DNA of 64,000 bases from Catenulispora yoronensis (GCF_039531695.1 NZ_BAAAQN010000002.1:248001-312000); one strand, 5' to 3'. Shown: positions 54,519-61,945, counted from the stretch's first letter. Program-made: numbers and translations. The notes: generated by a model from the sequence alone, not told the origin.

Positions 54519-55160
54519 ATGATCGATCGTCCTCGTCGCCCCTGGGTCGTTGGTGTTTCCGGTGCCTCTGGGACGCCCTATGCTGCCGCGACTATTCGAG
54601 CTCTGCTCGACGCCGGCGAGGACGTGGATTTGGTGGTCAGCCGCGCGGCTCGGCTGACTGTGCTGGACGAGACTGGTATCTCGTTCCGCGATGGCCATTG
54701 GCGTGAGGACCTTGCTGCTTGGCTTGGCCGGTCGGCGGATCATCCATGCTTTGATGCCGTCCGGTATTGGACGGCGGGCGACTTCGCTGCGGGGCCGTCG
54801 TCTGGGAGTTATCCGACGCGGGGCATGGTCGTGGTCCCGGCTTCTACGGCTGCTGTGGCGGGTATCGCGCTGGGGCTGTCGAAGGATCTGTTGCAGCGCG
54901 CCGCCGATGTGACGCTGAAGGAGCGGCGGACGTTGGTGGTGTGTGTCCGTGAGACTCCGCTTAACCGGGGGACGCTGCGGCATCTGCTGGAGCTGGATGA
55001 GGCTGGGGCTGTGGTGCTGCCTGCTGCGCCTGGGTTTTATGCGGGGTTGAAGGATGTTCAGCAGCTTGTGGATTTTGTGGCGGGGAAGATTTTGGATGTG
55101 CTGGGGGTCGAGCACGTGTTGTTTCGGCGGTGGCGGGGGGAGATTGGGGCTGGGGGGTGA
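54519..55160 (+). CDS. ubiX: UbiX-like flavin prenyltransferase
   Basis: 213 residues. It makes prenylated FMN, the cofactor of UbiD-like decarboxylases, including the one encoded at 50.5-52 kb. Signatures: WVVGVSGASGTPYAAATIRAL, YPTRGMVVVPASTAAVAGIALGLSKDLLQRAADV (in parts), and LVVCVRETPLNRGTLRHLLEL. The three late menaquinone genes are thus near each other but interrupted by the toxin pair and the LysE gene. The 3' end is extremely G-rich. Confidence 0.94.
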   Translation: MIDRPRRPWVVGVSGASGTPYAAATIRALLDAGEDVDLVVSRAARLTVLDETGISFRDGHWREDLAAWLGRSADHPCFDAVRYWTAGDFAAGPSSGSYPTRGMVVVPASTAAVAGIALGLSKDLLQRAADVTLKERRTLVVCVRETPLNRGTLRHLLELDEAGAVVLPAAPGFYAGLKDVQQLVDFVAGKILDVLGVEHVLFRRWRGEIGAGG

Positions 55161-55177
55161 GGGGGGTGGGGGTGGGG
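55135..55177 (+). other. potential G-quadruplex across the ubiX stop codon
   Basis: At least six G-runs of 4-6 bases with short loops span the last codons, the TGA and the following bases on the coding strand. The protein end GEIGAGG is a by-product. Confidence 0.5.
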
Positions 55178-55197
55178 TGGCTAGGTGAAGTCAGAGG

Positions 55198-55240
55198 CCA
55201 GTCAAAAGCCAGTCAAAAGCTAGGCAAAGTCAAAAGCTGG
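55198..55240. repeat. 11-bp direct repeats (agtcaaaag)
   Basis: ccagtcaaaag occurs at 55198 and 55209 head to tail, and agtcaaaagct again near 55228. Confidence 0.6.
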
Positions 55241-55342
55241 GTAAGGCAGGCGCCTCCGGCGAGGACCTCTGATCCCTCGGAGAACTGGCGCTAGTCCATA
55301 GGTGGGCCCGGTTAGTCCCTGCGCTGGCGGTTTGTGAGGTGG

Positions 55343-55518
55343 GGTTTGTTCCCCTCGCTCACGTCGGCAGCCCTACGGGTACAGCACCGCCGCCCAGGTA
55401 TCAAGTCCATGCCGCTGCGGTGAGAGTCCTGGGGCTGCGGTTGCGCTTGCATGAACTTGACACCTGGTCGGCGGTACTGTAGGCAAAGCCCTGCCGACGT
55501 GACCGAGGAGAACAAACC
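55343..55518. repeat. 176-bp inverted repeat with facing mini-hairpins
   Basis: Arms 55343-55406 and 55455-55518 are each 64 bases and pair at 53 positions. The outer 28 pairs have 2 mismatches and the inner 27 have 3. The other 6 mismatches fall in one 9-base block, where the left arm reads CCCTACGGG and the right arm GGCAAAGCC, each able to fold on itself. The four C/T or A/G mismatches would be G-U pairs only in a minus-strand transcript. The 48-base loop can pair CATGC with GCATG. Confidence 0.85.
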
Positions 55519-55560
55519 AAAAACCCAGGGAGAGGACTGAAGGATTCGGGGGAAGAGGGT

Positions 55561-55651
55561 GGTCCGCTTTAGGACTGCGGCTGCCGGTGGGGTGGAGCCT
55601 TGGCCGATCGGTGAGGCTTTGCCACCTTCTACCGCTGCCTCGCCACGGACC
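55561..55651. repeat. second imperfect palindrome, about 91 bp
   Basis: GGTCCG and CGGACC close the ends; GCGG/CCGC, GGTGG/CCACC and AGCCT/AGGCT pairs follow inward with small bulges to a perfect centre CCGATCGG. It lies 42 bp after the large inverted repeat. Confidence 0.6.
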
Positions 55652-55691
55652 AACTCCTCATAGACCTCAAGGCTGTCAGTAGCCTGCGCCC

Positions 55692-56177
55692 ATGGACACT
55701 GCCGATTCCCTGTCCGGCCCGTTCGAGGGCTTCCATCTAGCGCAGGTGAACATCGGTCGGCTGGTCGCGCCTCTGCACGACCCTGCCGTCGCGGACTTCA
55801 CCAAGAACCTGGGGCGGATCAACGCTCAGGGTAAGAGCATGCCTGGCTTCGTCTGGTTGTTGGAGGGTGATGATCCGGAGCTTGGGGCCAGTGATGTTGC
55901 GTGGCCTGGGGATCCGGAGACGATCGTCAATTTGACGGTCTGGACCTCGATTGGTGCGTTGCGCGAGTTTGCCTTCACTGGTGAGCATCGGGCGTTTTTG
56001 GCTCGGCGGAAGGAGTTCTTCCAGGCGCAGGCTGTCGCTACTTCGGCGATGTGGTGGGTGCCGGATGGGCATCGGCCGACGGTGCAGGAGGCGCAGGATC
56101 GGTTGGAGCACTTTCGGCGGCATGGTGCGACGGCGCGGGCGTTCTGGTTTCAGCGGCCGTTTGCGCCGGAGGCGTAG
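55692..56177 (+). CDS. DUF3291 protein (dimeric alpha-beta barrel-like)
   Basis: 161 residues. HLAQVNIGRLVAPLHDPAVADF, PGFVWLLEGDD, IVNLTVWTSIGALREFAF and WWVPDGHRPTVQEAQDRLEHFRRHG are typical of DUF3291, a family with the ferredoxin-like fold of antibiotic monooxygenases. The true function is unknown. It follows the large palindrome region and is ended by a strong hairpin. GC3 is lower than in most of the window. Confidence 0.85.
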   Translation: MDTADSLSGPFEGFHLAQVNIGRLVAPLHDPAVADFTKNLGRINAQGKSMPGFVWLLEGDDPELGASDVAWPGDPETIVNLTVWTSIGALREFAFTGEHRAFLARRKEFFQAQAVATSAMWWVPDGHRPTVQEAQDRLEHFRRHGATARAFWFQRPFAPEA

Positions 56178-56182
56178 CGAAG

Positions 56183-56228
56183 GAGCGCCCGTTCCAGTCC
56201 CGGGGGGACGGACTGGACGGGCGCTCCC
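56183..56228 (+). terminator. strong hairpin after DUF3291 gene
   Basis: GGAGCGCCCGTtCCAGTCC pairs with GGACTGGaCGGGCGCTCC across a 9-base loop, 5 bp after the stop codon. Confidence 0.85.
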
Positions 56229-56372
56229 GTTGTTCCCGGCCGCCGATCACCCGAGCGTCGATCCGAGGGGGGAGTCGATCGACGCGAACGGCGGCCGGAG
56301 CTTTGGGTGGATGGTGCTCGTGGTGCTTCTCGTGGTGCTCAAGGGCTGGCTGGCCGGCGCTATAGGCGCGGC

Positions 56373-56465
56373 TCAGGCGTGGCGTCGCCGGTCGCGGGCC
56401 TTGGCGGCCTGCTTGCGGAGTTCGGCGAGGCGGGTGTGTGCGGCCTCGTACGGTGAGAAGTTCAT
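56373..56465 (-). CDS. 30-residue small protein, function unknown
   Basis: Too short for ordinary gene finding. From ATG it encodes 30 residues that begin MNFSPYEAAHTRLAEL and continue RKQAAKARDRRRHA: a short helix that turns strongly basic. AAAGGAG lies 6 nt before the ATG. Upstream is TGGACA - 17 bp - TAGAAT, a near-consensus promoter. Such strong signals for so small a frame argue for a real gene. It may bind nucleic acid or a membrane or protein partner; that is a guess. The neighbouring Lrp gene is divergent. Confidence 0.65.
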   Translation of the reverse strand: MNFSPYEAAHTRLAELRKQAAKARDRRRHA

Positions 56466-56511
56466 CGTTGACTCCTTTGATCCGTCGGGCTTAATCTCTA
56501 GTACGCCTTTA

Positions 56512-56540
56512 ATTCTAAGGAGCTTCACGCTGTGTGTCCA
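56512..56540 (-). promoter_or_regulatory. promoter of the small protein gene
   Basis: On the minus strand the -35 is TGGACA (56540-56535) and the -10 is TAGAAT (56517-56512) with exactly 17 bp between. Both boxes differ from consensus in one base. It is the best housekeeping promoter I see in the window. Confidence 0.75.
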
Positions 56541-56693
56541 CTGGATTGAAGGTGAAGCCGGTCACAGATCGTGAACGGGGGGTGAACGTGGCCTGCCGGG
56601 TGGTCGTGGCGCGGGGGCGCTGACGGGAGCCGCTACGCTCGCATTCGGACGCATGGGACCCACAGGACCGACATGAAGAGGTGGTCAGGAAGC

Positions 56694-57164
56694 ATGGACG
56701 CGGTGGACCGCGCGTTGATCGACGCGCTGCGGACCAACGGCCGCATGTCGTACGCGGAGCTGGGCCGCCTGGTCAGCCTGTCGGGTCCGTCGGTGACCGA
56801 CCGGATCAACCGGCTGGAGGCCAACGGGGTGATCACTGGTTATCGGGCGCTGGTGGCGCCGGATCAGCTGGGGCTGAACGTGACCGCGATGATAGGCATC
56901 CTGCTGTCGGACTCGGCCGAGCTCGACGACGTGGCCTGGCGGCTGCGGGACGTGCCGGAGATCGAGGACTGCTTCTTCGTGGCCGGCGAGGAGTCGTTCT
57001 TGTTGAAGGTTCGCGCCGGGCATCCGGAGGACCTGGAGCGGATCATCGGCCGCATCACCCGCATCCGCGGGGTGGCCCGGACCCGGACCACGATCGCGCT
57101 GTCGACCAAGTGGGAGGACCGGCCGATGCCGCTGGCCGAGCCGGAGGAAGAGGTCGGCAAGTAG
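56694..57164 (+). CDS. Lrp/AsnC-family regulator
   Basis: 156 residues from ATG (MDAVDRALIDAL); an ATG seven codons upstream is possible. The N-terminal HTH (LRTNGRMSYAELGRLVSLSGPSVTDRINRLEANGVITG, in parts) and the C-terminal RAM domain (EIEDCFFVAGEESFLLKVRAGHPEDLERII, in parts) are clear. It probably senses amino acids. In Streptomyces an Lrp gene sits next to mqnE, as I recall, and here too the gene lies about 1.2 kb before it. Control of menaquinone genes is untested. Confidence 0.93.
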   Translation: MDAVDRALIDALRTNGRMSYAELGRLVSLSGPSVTDRINRLEANGVITGYRALVAPDQLGLNVTAMIGILLSDSAELDDVAWRLRDVPEIEDCFFVAGEESFLLKVRAGHPEDLERIIGRITRIRGVARTRTTIALSTKWEDRPMPLAEPEEEVGK

Positions 57165-57191
57165 GAACCGCCCTGCGGGGCCGAGGACGAA

Positions 57192-57223
57192 GAACCCCGG
57201 TCGGGATGATCCCGGCCGGGGTT
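57192..57223. terminator. bidirectional hairpin between lrp and membrane protein gene
   Basis: GAACCCCGGtCGGG pairs with CCCGgCCGGGGTTC over a 4-base loop between convergent genes. Confidence 0.85.
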
Positions 57224-57256
57224 CGTTGCGCTGTGCGGGGGAGTGCCCGCTGTCCG

Positions 57257-58243
57257 TCAGGCCAGGACGATCGTCACCACGATCGCGACGATGCCGATGT
57301 GCGAGGCGATCACTGCCGCCAGGCAGGCGTACCGGCCGTTCGGCGGCGTGTTCTCGTCGGTGAGGTAGGCCCCGGCCAGCACGGCCAGGCCGGTCACGAG
57401 CGGCACCGTGAGCAGCGGCGTCAGGTGCGGGATCACGTTCTTCACCTGGGCGGCGAACAGCAGGCTGAGCCAGCTCAGGCCGGCCACCACGGTGAAGCCC
57501 CAGGTCAGGCCGAGTGGGGTGATGCGCCGCCAGTGCAGCAGGCCGGCGATGATCGCCATCGTGGCCGGGATGGCCAGCGCGGAGTAGGTCAGCAGCTGGG
57601 AGTTCAGGGTCACGCCGGCGATCGAGCGGGAGGACCCGCCGGCCGACGCGGCGCCGCACAGGAACGCCACGATCAGCGACGGGACCGCGCCGATCGCGAA
57701 CGCGATGCCCAGGCGCTGGCCCAGCGGGACCGCCGGGCCGGTCGGCGCGCCGCCGCGGCCGCGGGCCGGAGCCGCCGCCCGGGAGCCGCCGGAAGCCCCC
57801 CGGGAGCCGCCGCCGGCCCGCCGGGTGCCGCCGCGCGGCGGAGCCTCGTCGTGATCATCGTCATAGCCGCCGGAGCCGCTCGCGCCCCGCTGCCCGCGCG
57901 GATCGCCGTAGCCGTCGTCATAGCCCCGGCCGCCGGCGCGGGAGCCCCCGCCGCCGCGACCGCCGTCGTCGTAGTTGCCGTCGTAGTCCGCCTGACCCCC
58001 GCCGCGGCTGCCGCCGCCGGGACCCGGACGGCCGCCCTGGCTGCCGTATCCGTCGTCGTATCCTCCACGGCGCGTGCGCTCGTCGCGCCCGGCCGGCCGC
58101 TGCGCCGACCGCGGTTGCGGCTCCCACGGCGATTGCGCCGCGTTCGCTCGCTGACCGTAGCCGTCGGGCCGCTGACCGCGACCGCCGCCCCGCTCGTCCG
58201 GCGGGGGCCAGTCGGCGGCTCGTCTGGAGGGTGATTCGGACAT
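57257..58243 (-). CDS. membrane protein with Gly/Arg/Tyr-rich disordered N-terminus
   Basis: 328 residues. The first about 165 residues are disordered: repeats of YDDGYG, GGRG, RGG and DDGGRGGGGS type. About five membrane segments follow from residue 170 (GIAFAIGAVPSLIVAFLCG, LTYSALAIPATMAIIAGLL, TWGFTVVAGLSWLSLLFAA, then two more at the end). I do not recognise the family. The Tyr/Gly/Arg pattern is that of phase-separating or RNA-binding tails, but this is only composition. Convergent with lrp and divergent from mqnE. Confidence 0.7.
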   Translation of the reverse strand: MSESPSRRAADWPPPDERGGGRGQRPDGYGQRANAAQSPWEPQPRSAQRPAGRDERTRRGGYDDGYGSQGGRPGPGGGSRGGGQADYDGNYDDGGRGGGGSRAGGRGYDDGYGDPRGQRGASGSGGYDDDHDEAPPRGGTRRAGGGSRGASGGSRAAAPARGRGGAPTGPAVPLGQRLGIAFAIGAVPSLIVAFLCGAASAGGSSRSIAGVTLNSQLLTYSALAIPATMAIIAGLLHWRRITPLGLTWGFTVVAGLSWLSLLFAAQVKNVIPHLTPLLTVPLVTGLAVLAGAYLTDENTPPNGRYACLAAVIASHIGIVAIVVTIVLA

Positions 58244-58367
58244 GATGACGACTATCCGCTGTCCGGGCTCCGAATGGCAACGTGATCTAGGAATCCGAAC
58301 GATGTTGTGACACCCGGCAGGCGTACCCTGCTTCTGCAGGTGCTACAGCGACAGAAGAGGTGAAGCC

Positions 58368-59528
58368 ATGGATACCGGGCTGAAGCGGGAGATCGAGGAG
58401 AAAGTCCTCGCCGGCTCGCGGCTGTCCTTCGACGACGGGGTGGCGCTGTACGGCACCGACGAGGTGGCCTGGCTGGGCGAGCTCGCCCACGAGGTGCGGA
58501 CGCGCAAGAACGGCGACAAGGTCTTCTTCAACGTCAACCGGCACCTGAACATGACGAACGTCTGTTCGGCCTCCTGCGCCTACTGCTCCTTCCAGCGCAA
58601 GCCGGGGGAGAAGGACGCCTACACGATGCGCATCGAGGAGGCCGTGCGGCTGGCCAAGCAGATGGAGCCGGACGGCATCACCGAGCTGCACATCGTCAAC
58701 GGCCTGCACCCCACGCTGCCGTGGCGCTACTACCCGAAGTCGATCAGCGAGCTGAAGGCGGTGCTGCCCGGCGTCACGATCAAGGCCTTCACCGCCACCG
58801 AGATCCACTGGTTCGAGCGCATCTCCGGCCTCGGCGCCGACGAGATCCTCGACGAGCTCATCGAGGCCGGCCTGGAGTCCCTGACCGGCGGCGGCGCGGA
58901 GATCTTCGACGAGGAGATCCGCTCGCGGATCGTGGACCACCAGACCCACTGGGAGGACTGGTCGCGGATCCACCGGCTGGCCCACGCCAAGGGCCTGCGG
59001 ACCCCGGCGACCATGCTCTACGGGCACATCGAGGAGCCCCGGCACCGGGTGGACCACGTCCTGCGGCTGCGCGAGCTCCAGGACGAGACCGGCGGCTTCG
59101 CCGTGTTCATCCCGCTGCGCTTCCAGCACGACTTCCACGACAGCAAGGACGGCAAGGTCCGCAACCGGCTGATGGGCCAGCCGATGGCCACCGGCGTGGA
59201 GGCGCTGAAGACCTTCGCCGTCTCCCGGCTGCTGCTGGACAACTTCGACCACGTGAAGTGCTTCTGGGTCATGCACGGCCTGTCCACCGCGCAGCTGGCG
59301 CTCAACTACGGCGCCGACGACCTGGACGGCTCGGTGGTCGAGTACAAGATCACGCACGACGCCGACAACTACGGCACCCCGGACAAGATGACCCGCGAGG
59401 ACCTGCTGGAGCTGATCCGCGACGCCGGGTTCACGCCGGTGGAGCGGAACACCCGCTATGAGGTCCTCAAGGAGTACGAGGGTCCGGAGCAGGCGCGGCG
59501 CGAGGAGCCGCAGCTGATGACGTTCTGA
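58368..59528 (+). CDS. mqnE: aminofutalosine synthase MqnE
   Basis: 386 residues. A radical SAM enzyme that joins the enolpyruvyl benzoate from MqnA with SAM. The [4Fe-4S] motif is MTNVCSASCAYCSFQRKPGEK (in parts, CxxxCxxC). Other signatures: EELHIVNGLHPTLPWRYY-type (ITELHIVNGLHPTLPWRYYP), GHIEEPRHRVDHVLRLRELQDET, and FIPLRFQHDFHD. The start has an AGAGG ribosome site. A hairpin follows the gene. Confidence 0.96.
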   Translation: MDTGLKREIEEKVLAGSRLSFDDGVALYGTDEVAWLGELAHEVRTRKNGDKVFFNVNRHLNMTNVCSASCAYCSFQRKPGEKDAYTMRIEEAVRLAKQMEPDGITELHIVNGLHPTLPWRYYPKSISELKAVLPGVTIKAFTATEIHWFERISGLGADEILDELIEAGLESLTGGGAEIFDEEIRSRIVDHQTHWEDWSRIHRLAHAKGLRTPATMLYGHIEEPRHRVDHVLRLRELQDETGGFAVFIPLRFQHDFHDSKDGKVRNRLMGQPMATGVEALKTFAVSRLLLDNFDHVKCFWVMHGLSTAQLALNYGADDLDGSVVEYKITHDADNYGTPDKMTREDLLELIRDAGFTPVERNTRYEVLKEYEGPEQARREEPQLMTF

Positions 59529-59580
59529 GGACGCGAACGCTCTGAAGCGCCCCGGAGTGACCCTCCGGGATCGCTCTGTC

Positions 59581-59630
59581 ACAGACGGCGAACATGTCCC
59601 CTTTTCGGGGGGTGCGTGTTCGCCGTCTGT
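59581..59630. terminator. perfect 14-bp hairpin after mqnE
   Basis: ACAGACGGCGAACA (59581-59594) pairs perfectly with TGTTCGCCGTCTGT (59617-59630); an inner CCCC/GGGG adds to the stem. Confidence 0.85.
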
Positions 59631-59682
59631 CATGCGAGCGTGATTTGGGAATCGGCCGACCGGTGCCGCATAGTCCTATCTT

Positions 59683-59913
59683 GTGAAGTCCCCAGACCGT
59701 CGTCCCCGCCCCTTCAGCCTGGCCACCGAGCTGCGGATCCTGGCCGTCGGCCTGTTCGCGGTCGCCGGCGGCGCGCTGCTGCTGGACCGGACCGAGCAGC
59801 TGGGCCCGGCTGAGGTCGCCGGCGCGGCGCTGATCGTCGTCGCGGTCGCGGCGGTGAACATCGTCGTCGGGCTGCGGCGCTCCCGGCGCGCGGCCGACGC
59901 GCTCGAACGCTGA
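59683..59913 (+). CDS. small hypothetical membrane protein
   Basis: 76 residues from a GTG directly after TATCTT (leaderless). Two membrane segments: LRILAVGLFAVAGGALLL and VAGAALIVVAVAAVNIVVGL, with a Pro/Arg N-tail and an Arg-rich C-tail. No family recognised. It is followed 17 bp later by the GNAT gene. Confidence 0.55.
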   Translation: MKSPDRRPRPFSLATELRILAVGLFAVAGGALLLDRTEQLGPAEVAGAALIVVAVAAVNIVVGLRRSRRAADALER

Positions 59914-59930
59914 ATGCGACACTGATCATC

Positions 59931-60446
59931 ATGGCCCTGACCTTCCGCGTCCACACCGAGATACCGGACGACCTGCGCGCCCGGCTGGTCGACCTGTGGG
60001 TCGACGCCACCAACGCCGGCGGCGCCGTCGGCTTCGTCGCCCCGGTGGAGCGCGAGACCGTCGACGCCACCGCCTTCCGCCAGTTCGGCGTCGGGCTGGA
60101 CCTGCTGCTGGTCGGTTCGGAGTCCCCGGACGGCGCGCCGGCCGCGTTCCTGGTCGTCACCGACCACCGGTTCCGCCTGATGGACCACGTCCGGCTGCTC
60201 AAGACCGTGATCGTGGACCCGAAGCACCAGGGCCAGGGCTACGGGACGGAGCTGCTGCGGGAGGCCGAGCGGGTGGCGCGTACCCTCGACGGTGTCGAGC
60301 TGCTCCACCTCACCTGCCGCGGCGGGCTCGGTCTGGAGCGGTTCTACGGCAAGTGCGGATACACCGAGGTCGGCCGCGTCCCGCGCATGCTGCGGGTGGG
60401 TGCGGACGACTACCGGGACGAGATCCACATGGCCCTGACCCTGTAG
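59931..60446 (+). CDS. GNAT-family acetyltransferase
   Basis: 171 residues. The GNAT acetyl-CoA loop is KTVIVDPKHQGQGYGTELLREAERVART (in parts). The C-terminal ERFYGKCGYTEVGRVP is a typical GNAT ending. The N-terminus (TFRVHTEIPDDLRARLVDLWVDATNAGGAVGFV) is long but usual for some actinobacterial members. The substrate is unknown. Confidence 0.9.
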   Translation: MALTFRVHTEIPDDLRARLVDLWVDATNAGGAVGFVAPVERETVDATAFRQFGVGLDLLLVGSESPDGAPAAFLVVTDHRFRLMDHVRLLKTVIVDPKHQGQGYGTELLREAERVARTLDGVELLHLTCRGGLGLERFYGKCGYTEVGRVPRMLRVGADDYRDEIHMALTL

Positions 60447-60490
60447 CCTCGCCCGTCGCTGTCTCTCATACCGATGGAAGGAGTCGGCGG

Positions 60491-60934
60491 ATGCCTGCCG
60501 ACAACAAGACGGCCGCCCGGACCGCCGCGGCCGACACGCCGGACCTGGCCGACGCGCTGGACCCGGCCGACACGCCGGGCACGAGCGGCACCGCGGACGC
60601 GACCGGCACGCCCGAGGCGACCGACACGCCCGATCTGGCGGCGCGCGTGGTCTCGGCCACCGCCAAGCACGCCACCCTGCGCTACACCACGCTGCGCATC
60701 GCGATCTTCATCATTTCGCTCGGGGTGCTCTGGGGCGGGGTCGCCGCGACCGGGCACATCGTCACCGGCAACGGCGTGCTGTACCTGATGATGGGCTCGC
60801 TGCTGGTCTCCGGCGTGGCGTCGTTCTTCCTGCTGTCGCGGCAGCGGGACGCGATGTCCGCACAGGTGACCCGGCGTACCGAGAAGCTCACCGCCACGGT
60901 GCGCGCGAACGCCGCCCTGGAGGACGAGGACTGA
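60491..60934 (+). CDS. DUF4229-like small membrane protein
   Basis: 147 residues from ATG with an AGGAG site 7 nt upstream. The first 55 residues are a Thr/Asp/Pro-rich tail (ADTPGTSGTADATGTPEATDTP). The rest (about 60-147) has two membrane segments (LRYTTLRIAIFIISLGVLWGG, NGVLYLMMGSLLVSGVASFFLL) followed by SRQRDAMSAQVTRRTEKL, matching DUF4229. It lies 24 bp before mqnA, so it may be cotranscribed. The function is unknown. Confidence 0.75.
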   Translation: MPADNKTAARTAAADTPDLADALDPADTPGTSGTADATGTPEATDTPDLAARVVSATAKHATLRYTTLRIAIFIISLGVLWGGVAATGHIVTGNGVLYLMMGSLLVSGVASFFLLSRQRDAMSAQVTRRTEKLTATVRANAALEDED

Positions 60935-60957
60935 TCAGCCGGACGTAGCCTGGGTGA

Positions 60958-61848
60958 GTGGACGACAACTCCGGCGCACGGCTCGAAGCGCACCTCACCC
61001 AGTGCCGGCGGCGACCCCGCGTCGGGCACATCCAGTTCCTCAACTGCCTGCCGATCTACTGGGGCCTGGTCAGTTCCGGCGCCATCCTGGACATGGAGCT
61101 CGTCAAGCACAGCCCTGACGTGCTGTCCAACCTGCTGGTGGCCGGCGACCTGGACATCGGCCCGATCAGCCTGGTCGAGTACCTGCGCAACGCCGACGAC
61201 CTGGTGGTGCTGCCGGACGTGGCGGTCGGCAGCGACGGCCCGGTGACCAGCTGCAACCTGGTCAGCAAGGTGCCCTTCGAGGCGCTCGACGGGGCCCGGG
61301 TGGCCCTGGGCTCGACCAGCCGCACCACCGTCGAGCTCGCGCAGCTGATCCTGCGCGAGAAGTACGGGGTGCGCCCGGACTACTTCCCCTGCGCGCCGGA
61401 CCTGGAGCTGATGCTCCGCGAGGGCGACGCCGGCGTGATCATCGGCGACCCGGCGCTGCGGGCCTGGCTCTACGACGCCCGGCGCCTGGACGCCCACCTG
61501 CTGGACCTGGGCCAGGCCTGGAAGGACTGGACCGGGCTGCCGATGGTGTTCGCGGTCTGGGCGGTCCGCAGGGAGTACCTGGAGCGCTGTCCGGACATCG
61601 TGCACGAGGTGCACGCCGCCTTCCTGCGCTCGCGGGACATCTCGCTGGAGCACGTCGACAAGGTCGCGCGCCAGGTCGAGCGCTGGGAGCAGTTCCCGGC
61701 CGCCGAGCTGGAGGACTACTTCACCACGCTGGACTTCTCCCTCGGGGAGCGGCAGCTGGAGGGTGTGCGCGAGTTCGCGCGGCGGGTCGGGCCGCAGATC
61801 GGGGTGCCGGAGGTCCCGGAGATCGCGTTGCTGGGCGCCCGGGTCTGA
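60958..61848 (+). CDS. mqnA: chorismate dehydratase MqnA
   Basis: 296 residues from GTG. It removes water from chorismate to give 3-enolpyruvyl benzoate, the first futalosine step. Signatures: RVGHIQFLNCLPIYWGLVSSG, HSPDVLSNLLVAGDLDIGPISLVEYLRNADDLVVLPDVAVGSDGPVTSC (in parts), and LGSTSRTTVELAQLI. It precedes mqnC by 1.8 kb with a thioesterase and DUF1152 gene between. The stop lies in a 14-bp repeat. Confidence 0.96.
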   Translation: MDDNSGARLEAHLTQCRRRPRVGHIQFLNCLPIYWGLVSSGAILDMELVKHSPDVLSNLLVAGDLDIGPISLVEYLRNADDLVVLPDVAVGSDGPVTSCNLVSKVPFEALDGARVALGSTSRTTVELAQLILREKYGVRPDYFPCAPDLELMLREGDAGVIIGDPALRAWLYDARRLDAHLLDLGQAWKDWTGLPMVFAVWAVRREYLERCPDIVHEVHAAFLRSRDISLEHVDKVARQVERWEQFPAAELEDYFTTLDFSLGERQLEGVREFARRVGPQIGVPEVPEIALLGARV

Positions 61849-61920
61849 CGGCCGGGATTCGACAGCCGGAACTCGACAACCAGGATTCGACAACCAGGAT
61901 TCGACAGCCGGAACTCGAAC
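61844..61920. repeat. 14-bp tandem repeat (x4 to 5) containing the mqnA stop codon
   Basis: Units attcgacagccgga and actcgacaaccagg alternate at 61858, 61872, 61886 and 61900. A degenerate first unit (61844-61857) contains the mqnA TGA. Confidence 0.85.
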
Positions 61921-61945
61921 GTCTGCGCCGATCGTCTAGACTGCG

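Larger units (their letters stand above)
55161..55691. other. 530-bp non-coding region with two large inverted repeats
   Basis: It contains no gene I can support; a 113-codon minus-strand frame simply runs through both palindromes. The left end has ccagtcaaaag twice at 55198-55219 and a related copy near 55229. Then come a 176-bp inverted repeat (55343-55518) and a second imperfect one (55561-55651). Confidence 0.7.

Noticed and set aside
55312..55653. A 113-codon minus-strand frame over both palindromes
   Set aside because: It has no ribosome site or domain, and its coding pattern is poor. The symmetry of the sequence explains it better as non-coding.
55161..55691. A tRNA or integration attachment site in the gene-free region
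   Set aside because: No cloverleaf, no CCA end, no integrase nearby and no flanking long direct repeat.
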